Shown: positions 61,486-64,000 of the stretch, one piece after another
How the letters are laid out: each line of letters starts with the position of its first letter
How positions within the stretch are numbered: the stretch's first letter is position 1
NCBI RefSeq assembly: GCF_017829975.1
Contig: NZ_JAEEGA010000002.1
Location: 507,022 to 571,021 of the forward strand
DNA length: 64,000 nucleotides
Reading direction: 5' to 3'
From: Vagococcus allomyrinae
GTDB taxonomy: Bacteria > Bacillota > Bacilli > Lactobacillales > Vagococcaceae
The notes under the pieces: generated by a model
The model's input: the letters and a program-made list of their open reading frames with translations, nothing else
What the model was told of the DNA's origin: nothing
The model's database searches: none
Program-made: the position numbers and the translations under genes

Positions 61486-62241
61486 ATGACACCAAAACCA
61501 ATTTCTCATACCCTAGCCTACCCTCTATTAATTGCTGTTTTACGAACGTTAATGGCCATTTTGCCTGGCTTGTTATTAGTAGAAGATCGTGTAGATATAT
61601 CCTTTGCCCTTGTGCTTTTAATTCTATATTTAGTGTTGTCAGAGGTGTTCCAAGTCCTTATTCAACAAACCCACGCGAGCGATCAGTCTTTTTCACTTAA
61701 TCTCTACATAGGAAAAGTGGTCATTGGCATCATTTGCATCTGGATTATCACCAATAAACTAGCACCGCAATACGGGATTATTTTATTGATGTACGAGATT
61801 TTTCAATTTTTTATTTTTTCTGAAAAATACAACTATCAGGAAACCATCTTATATACTTGTTTAAATGCTTTTTTTAAAGGAATCGTCTTTAATCTTGTCA
61901 TTAGTATTCACTATCCCTATGCCTTTAAACCTTTTTATTTTTGGTCGTATGTCTTTAGTTTTTTAATCGTATTAATCGGCACATTTTTAACACAGTCCTT
62001 GTATGCTAGACGTGATCAAAGTGGTACCTTTAATCGCTTGAGCCTTTTTTCCTTTTTATTTTTGATTGGCTTTCTCGCTTATCAGGTCTATATGAAACAC
62101 TTGAACTGGCTGCTATTATTACCGATTATCATAACAATTTTCTTAGCGACTTGGTTTATCCTCCGACATAATAACCGAAAAAAAAGAGAGCTCACATTGA
62201 ATGCAGCCCTCTTACTAATTCTCTTCATCTACTATATTTGA
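61486..62241 (+). CDS. membrane protein of unknown function
   Basis: 251 residues from the ATG at 61486 (GAGGT ten bases away); an in-frame ATG 21 codons earlier lacks a binding site. About eight hydrophobic helices cover nearly the whole length (LLIAVLRTLMAILPGLLLVE, FALVLLILYLVLSEVFQVLI). No recognised family. Confidence 0.6.
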   Translation: MTPKPISHTLAYPLLIAVLRTLMAILPGLLLVEDRVDISFALVLLILYLVLSEVFQVLIQQTHASDQSFSLNLYIGKVVIGIICIWIITNKLAPQYGIILLMYEIFQFFIFSEKYNYQETILYTCLNAFFKGIVFNLVISIHYPYAFKPFYFWSYVFSFLIVLIGTFLTQSLYARRDQSGTFNRLSLFSFLFLIGFLAYQVYMKHLNWLLLLPIIITIFLATWFILRHNNRKKRELTLNAALLLILFIYYI

Positions 62242-62246
62242 AAGCT

Positions 62247-62276
62247 ACCACTGTTTAACTGAACAGTGGTTTTTTA
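62247..62276 (+). terminator. terminator of the membrane-protein gene
   Basis: CCACTGTT and AACAGTGG arms around TAACTG, then TTTTTTA. It faces the leftward tRNA cluster. Confidence 0.8.
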
Positions 62277-62306
62277 ATCAAAAAAATAAGAGCAACATGC
62301 TCTAAA

Positions 62307-62378
62307 TGACCCGTACGGGAATCGAACCCGTGATACCGCCGTGAAAGGGCGGTGTCTTAACCGCTTGACCAACGGGCC
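62307..62378 (-). tRNA. tRNA-Glu (TTC)
   Basis: 72 bases. Cloverleaf with GGCCCGT/ACGGGTC acceptor and anticodon loop CTTTCAC (anticodon TTC). Last gene of the leftward cluster; a second copy lies at 62995. Confidence 0.95.
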
Positions 62379-62401
62379 ATATAAAAATAAGTAACTATTA
62401 G

Positions 62402-62475
<74 letters not shown>

Positions 62476-62504
62476 TAATCCGTTTTTTTGCAAAAAAAAA
62501 CGAG

Positions 62505-62575
62505 AGCGGGTGACGAGAATCGAACTCGCGACAACAGCTTGGGAAGCTGTGATTTTACCACTAAACTACACCCGC
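62505..62575 (-). tRNA. tRNA-Gly (CCC)
   Basis: 71 bases. Acceptor GCGGGTG/CACCCGC; anticodon stem ACAGC/GCTGT with loop TTCCCAA gives anticodon CCC. It differs from the Gly (TCC) gene at 63296 in the anticodon arm, though the two hold the same place in the repeated block. Confidence 0.85.
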
Positions 62576-62580
62576 TTAGA

Positions 62581-62653
62581 TGGCTCAGGACAGAATCGAA
62601 CTGCCGACACACGGAGCTTCAATCCGTTGCTCTACCAACTGAGCTACTAAGCC
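62581..62653 (-). tRNA. tRNA-Phe (GAA)
   Basis: 73 bases. Anticodon loop TTGAAGC on stem ACGGA/TCCGT; T-arm GTTCGAT. It is absent from the other copy of the block. Confidence 0.95.
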
Positions 62654-62677
62654 TTACCTTAATTTTAAAAATTAAAA

Positions 62678-62751
62678 CGGTCTGGACGGGACTCGAACCC
62701 GCGACCTCCTGCGTGACAGGCAGGCATTCTAACCAACTGAACTACCAAACC
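62678..62751 (-). tRNA. tRNA-Asp (GTC)
   Basis: 74 bases. Acceptor GGTTTGG/CCAGACC, anticodon GTC in CTGTCAC. Near identical to 63382. Confidence 0.95.
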
Positions 62752-62807
62752 ACTGTTTTAACGTGTTGCGTCACTATTGATGCTAACTTTAACTTGCGTT
62801 AAAGCAA

Positions 62808-62880
<73 letters not shown>

Positions 62881-62892
62881 ATATTATTAAAA

Positions 62893-62982
62893 AGGAGGAT
62901 AAGGGATTCGAACCCCTGCACGCTTTTACACGCCTGACGGTTTTCAAGACCGTTCCCTTCAGCCAGACTTGGGTAATCCTCC
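62893..62982 (-). tRNA. tRNA-Ser (TGA)
   Basis: 90 bases with a long variable arm; anticodon TGA in CTTGAAA. Repeated at 63599. The 3' end is set from the acceptor stem. Confidence 0.92.
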
Positions 62983-62994
62983 GACTTACTATAA

Positions 62995-63066
62995 TGACCC
63001 GTACGGGAATCGAACCCGTGATACCGCCGTGAAAGGGCGGTGTCTTAACCGCTTGACCAACGGGCC
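62995..63066 (-). tRNA. tRNA-Glu (TTC), second copy
   Basis: 72 bases, identical to the gene at 62307. Confidence 0.95.
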
Positions 63067-63083
63067 TAAAAAAATAAAAAATA

Positions 63084-63171
63084 CGGAGAAGGAGGGATTT
63101 GAACCCTCGCGCCGCTTTCGCGACCTACACCCTTAGCAGGGGCGCCTCTTCAGCCACTTGAGTACTTCCCC
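63084..63171 (-). tRNA. tRNA-Ser (GCT)
   Basis: 88 bases with a long variable arm (TAGGTCGCGAAAGCGGCGC); anticodon GCT in CTGCTAA. Discriminator G. Confidence 0.92.
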
Positions 63172-63186
63172 AAATCCAAAAAATAA

Positions 63187-63260
<74 letters not shown>

Positions 63261-63295
63261 ATATCTCTTATACTTTAACACTTGGTTAAAATATA

Positions 63296-63366
63296 AGCGG
63301 GTGATGAGAATCGAACTCACATCATCAGCTTGGAAGGCTGAGGTTTTACCACTAAACTACACCCGC
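63296..63366 (-). tRNA. tRNA-Gly (TCC)
   Basis: 71 bases. Anticodon stem TCAGC/GCTGA, loop CTTCCAA, anticodon TCC. Confidence 0.93.
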
Positions 63367-63381
63367 ATTAAATTTGTAAAA

Positions 63382-63455
63382 CGGTCTGGACGGGACTCGA
63401 ACCCGCGACCTCCTGCGTGACAGGCAGGCATTCTAACCAACTGAACTACCAAACC
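63382..63455 (-). tRNA. tRNA-Asp (GTC), second copy
   Basis: 74 bases, same sequence as the gene at 62678. Confidence 0.95.
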
Positions 63456-63511
63456 ACTGTTTTAACGTGTTGCGTCACTTTTGATACTAACTTTAACTTG
63501 CGTTAAAGTAA

Positions 63512-63584
<73 letters not shown>

Positions 63585-63598
63585 ATATTGTTAAAAGA

Positions 63599-63688
63599 AG
63601 GAGGATAAGGGATTCGAACCCCTGCACGCTTTTACACGCCTGACGGTTTTCAAGACCGTTCCCTTCAGCCAGACTTGGGTAATCCTCC
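63599..63688 (-). tRNA. tRNA-Ser (TGA), second copy
   Basis: 90 bases, same sequence as 62893. Confidence 0.92.
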
Positions 63689-63700
63689 ATATTTTCTTAA

Positions 63701-63774
63701 TGGACCTTGTAGGACTCGAACCTACGACCGAACGGTTATGAGCCGTTTGCTCTAACCAACTGAGCTAAAGGTCC
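63701..63774 (-). tRNA. tRNA with CAT anticodon, probably Ile2
   Basis: 74 bases; GGACCTTTAGCTCAG start, loop CTCATAA. It resembles Firmicute tRNA-Ile2, whose C34 is changed to lysidine, rather than elongator tRNA-Met, which is the next gene. The distinction is by resemblance. Confidence 0.8.
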
Positions 63775-63795
63775 AGGTTTACCAGGCAAAAAGAA

Positions 63796-63869
63796 TCGCG
63801 GCAGAGGGGATCGAACCCCCGACCTCCCGGGTATGAACCGGACGCTCTAGCCAGCTGAGCTACGCCGCG
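63796..63869 (-). tRNA. elongator tRNA-Met (CAT)
   Basis: 74 bases; CGCGGCG acceptor, loop TTCATAC, no initiator features. Resembles elongator tRNA-Met of Bacillus. Confidence 0.85.
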
Positions 63870-63881
63870 TGACTATGAAAA

Positions 63882-63955
63882 TCGGGAAGACAGGATTCGA
63901 ACCTGCGACCCCTTGGTCCCAAACCAAGTGCTCTACCAAGCTGAGCTACTTCCCG
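63882..63955 (-). tRNA. tRNA-Pro (TGG)
   Basis: 74 bases; CGGGAAG acceptor, loop TTTGGGA, anticodon TGG. Confidence 0.95.
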
Positions 63956-63970
63956 TAAAAAATGTTGCAA

Positions 63971-64000
63971 TGCACCCAAGAGGAGTCGAACCTCTAACCG
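63971..64000 (-). tRNA. tRNA 3' part, cut by window edge (possibly Arg)
   Basis: The visible 30 bases hold the T-arm (GAGGTTCGACTCCTC) and 3' acceptor strand TTGGGTGC. The anticodon is outside the window. Resemblance to tRNA-Arg (ACG) is the only hint of identity. Confidence 0.6.

Noticed and set aside
62488..62802. Rightward protein frame across the tRNA genes
   Set aside because: It spans four tRNA genes on the other strand; the known spurious translation of tRNA clusters (ending in TGLEPATSCVTGRHSNQLNY-like text).

Overview
The window looks like a chromosome segment of a low-GC Gram-positive coccus of the order Lactobacillales, most likely Enterococcaceae (Enterococcus/Vagococcus-like). 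The signs are an SMK (SAM-III) box before metK, a yybP-ykoY-type Mn2+ riboswitch before a P-type ATPase as in Lactococcus, an AtlA-like LysM autolysin, a FosX homologue, and strong AAGGAGG ribosome binding sites throughout. The genus is inference.

Region 1 (1-17.2 kb) is the right part of a tailed-phage prophage; its late genes continue leftward outside the window. From the right it holds a tyrosine integrase, a lysogenic-conversion slot (exonuclease-BRCT gene plus a small partner, and a serine-recombinase remnant), a CI-like repressor and a DUF739 Cro-like gene flanking divergent near-consensus promoters with repeated operators, then a long leftward early operon. That operon has many small unknown genes, an HUH-type replication protein, a RecU resolvase, a second tyrosine recombinase, a C5 cytosine methyltransferase, DUF3850, DUF1642 and XtrA genes, a sigma-70-region-4-like late activator, an HNH nuclease and the terminase small subunit. 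There are signs of decay: two small genes with internal stop codons, and a repressor whose expected ATG reads ATA. Two rightward promoter/hairpin units sit antisense to the early operon.

Region 2 (17.2-32.3 kb) is chromosomal: udk, an rsuA-type pseudouridine synthase overlapping fosX, a possible type I toxin-antitoxin locus, two decayed small genes, a GNAT acetyltransferase, a Ca2+/Mn2+ P-type ATPase under a Mn2+ riboswitch, ttcA-ltaS-like, nadE-pncB, and a cupin gene with an oligopeptide-binding lipoprotein.

Region 3 (32.7-46.5 kb) holds the ribosomal operons rplKA and rplJL with their leaders, an ABC transporter pair, sdaAB-sdaAA, two tandem DUF915 hydrolases, nusG separated from secE-rpmG by an oppositely oriented glutamate/dicarboxylate symporter, a c-di-AMP-binding CBS protein, pepV and a second rsuA-like synthase.

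Region 4 (46.5-64 kb) holds a MurJ/SpoVB-like flippase, leuS with a T-box, a nine-LysM autolysin, a HAAS-DUF4097 pair, PAP2, the tRNA-modifying pair mnmL-mnmM (ytqA-ytqB), a DHA2 efflux pump, metK with an SMK box, a membrane protein, and a leftward cluster of 17 complete tRNA genes plus one cut by the window edge. The tRNA cluster contains a duplicated block. A dispersed intergenic repeat of about 60-110 bp occurs at 19.3, 44.1 and 58.4 kb.
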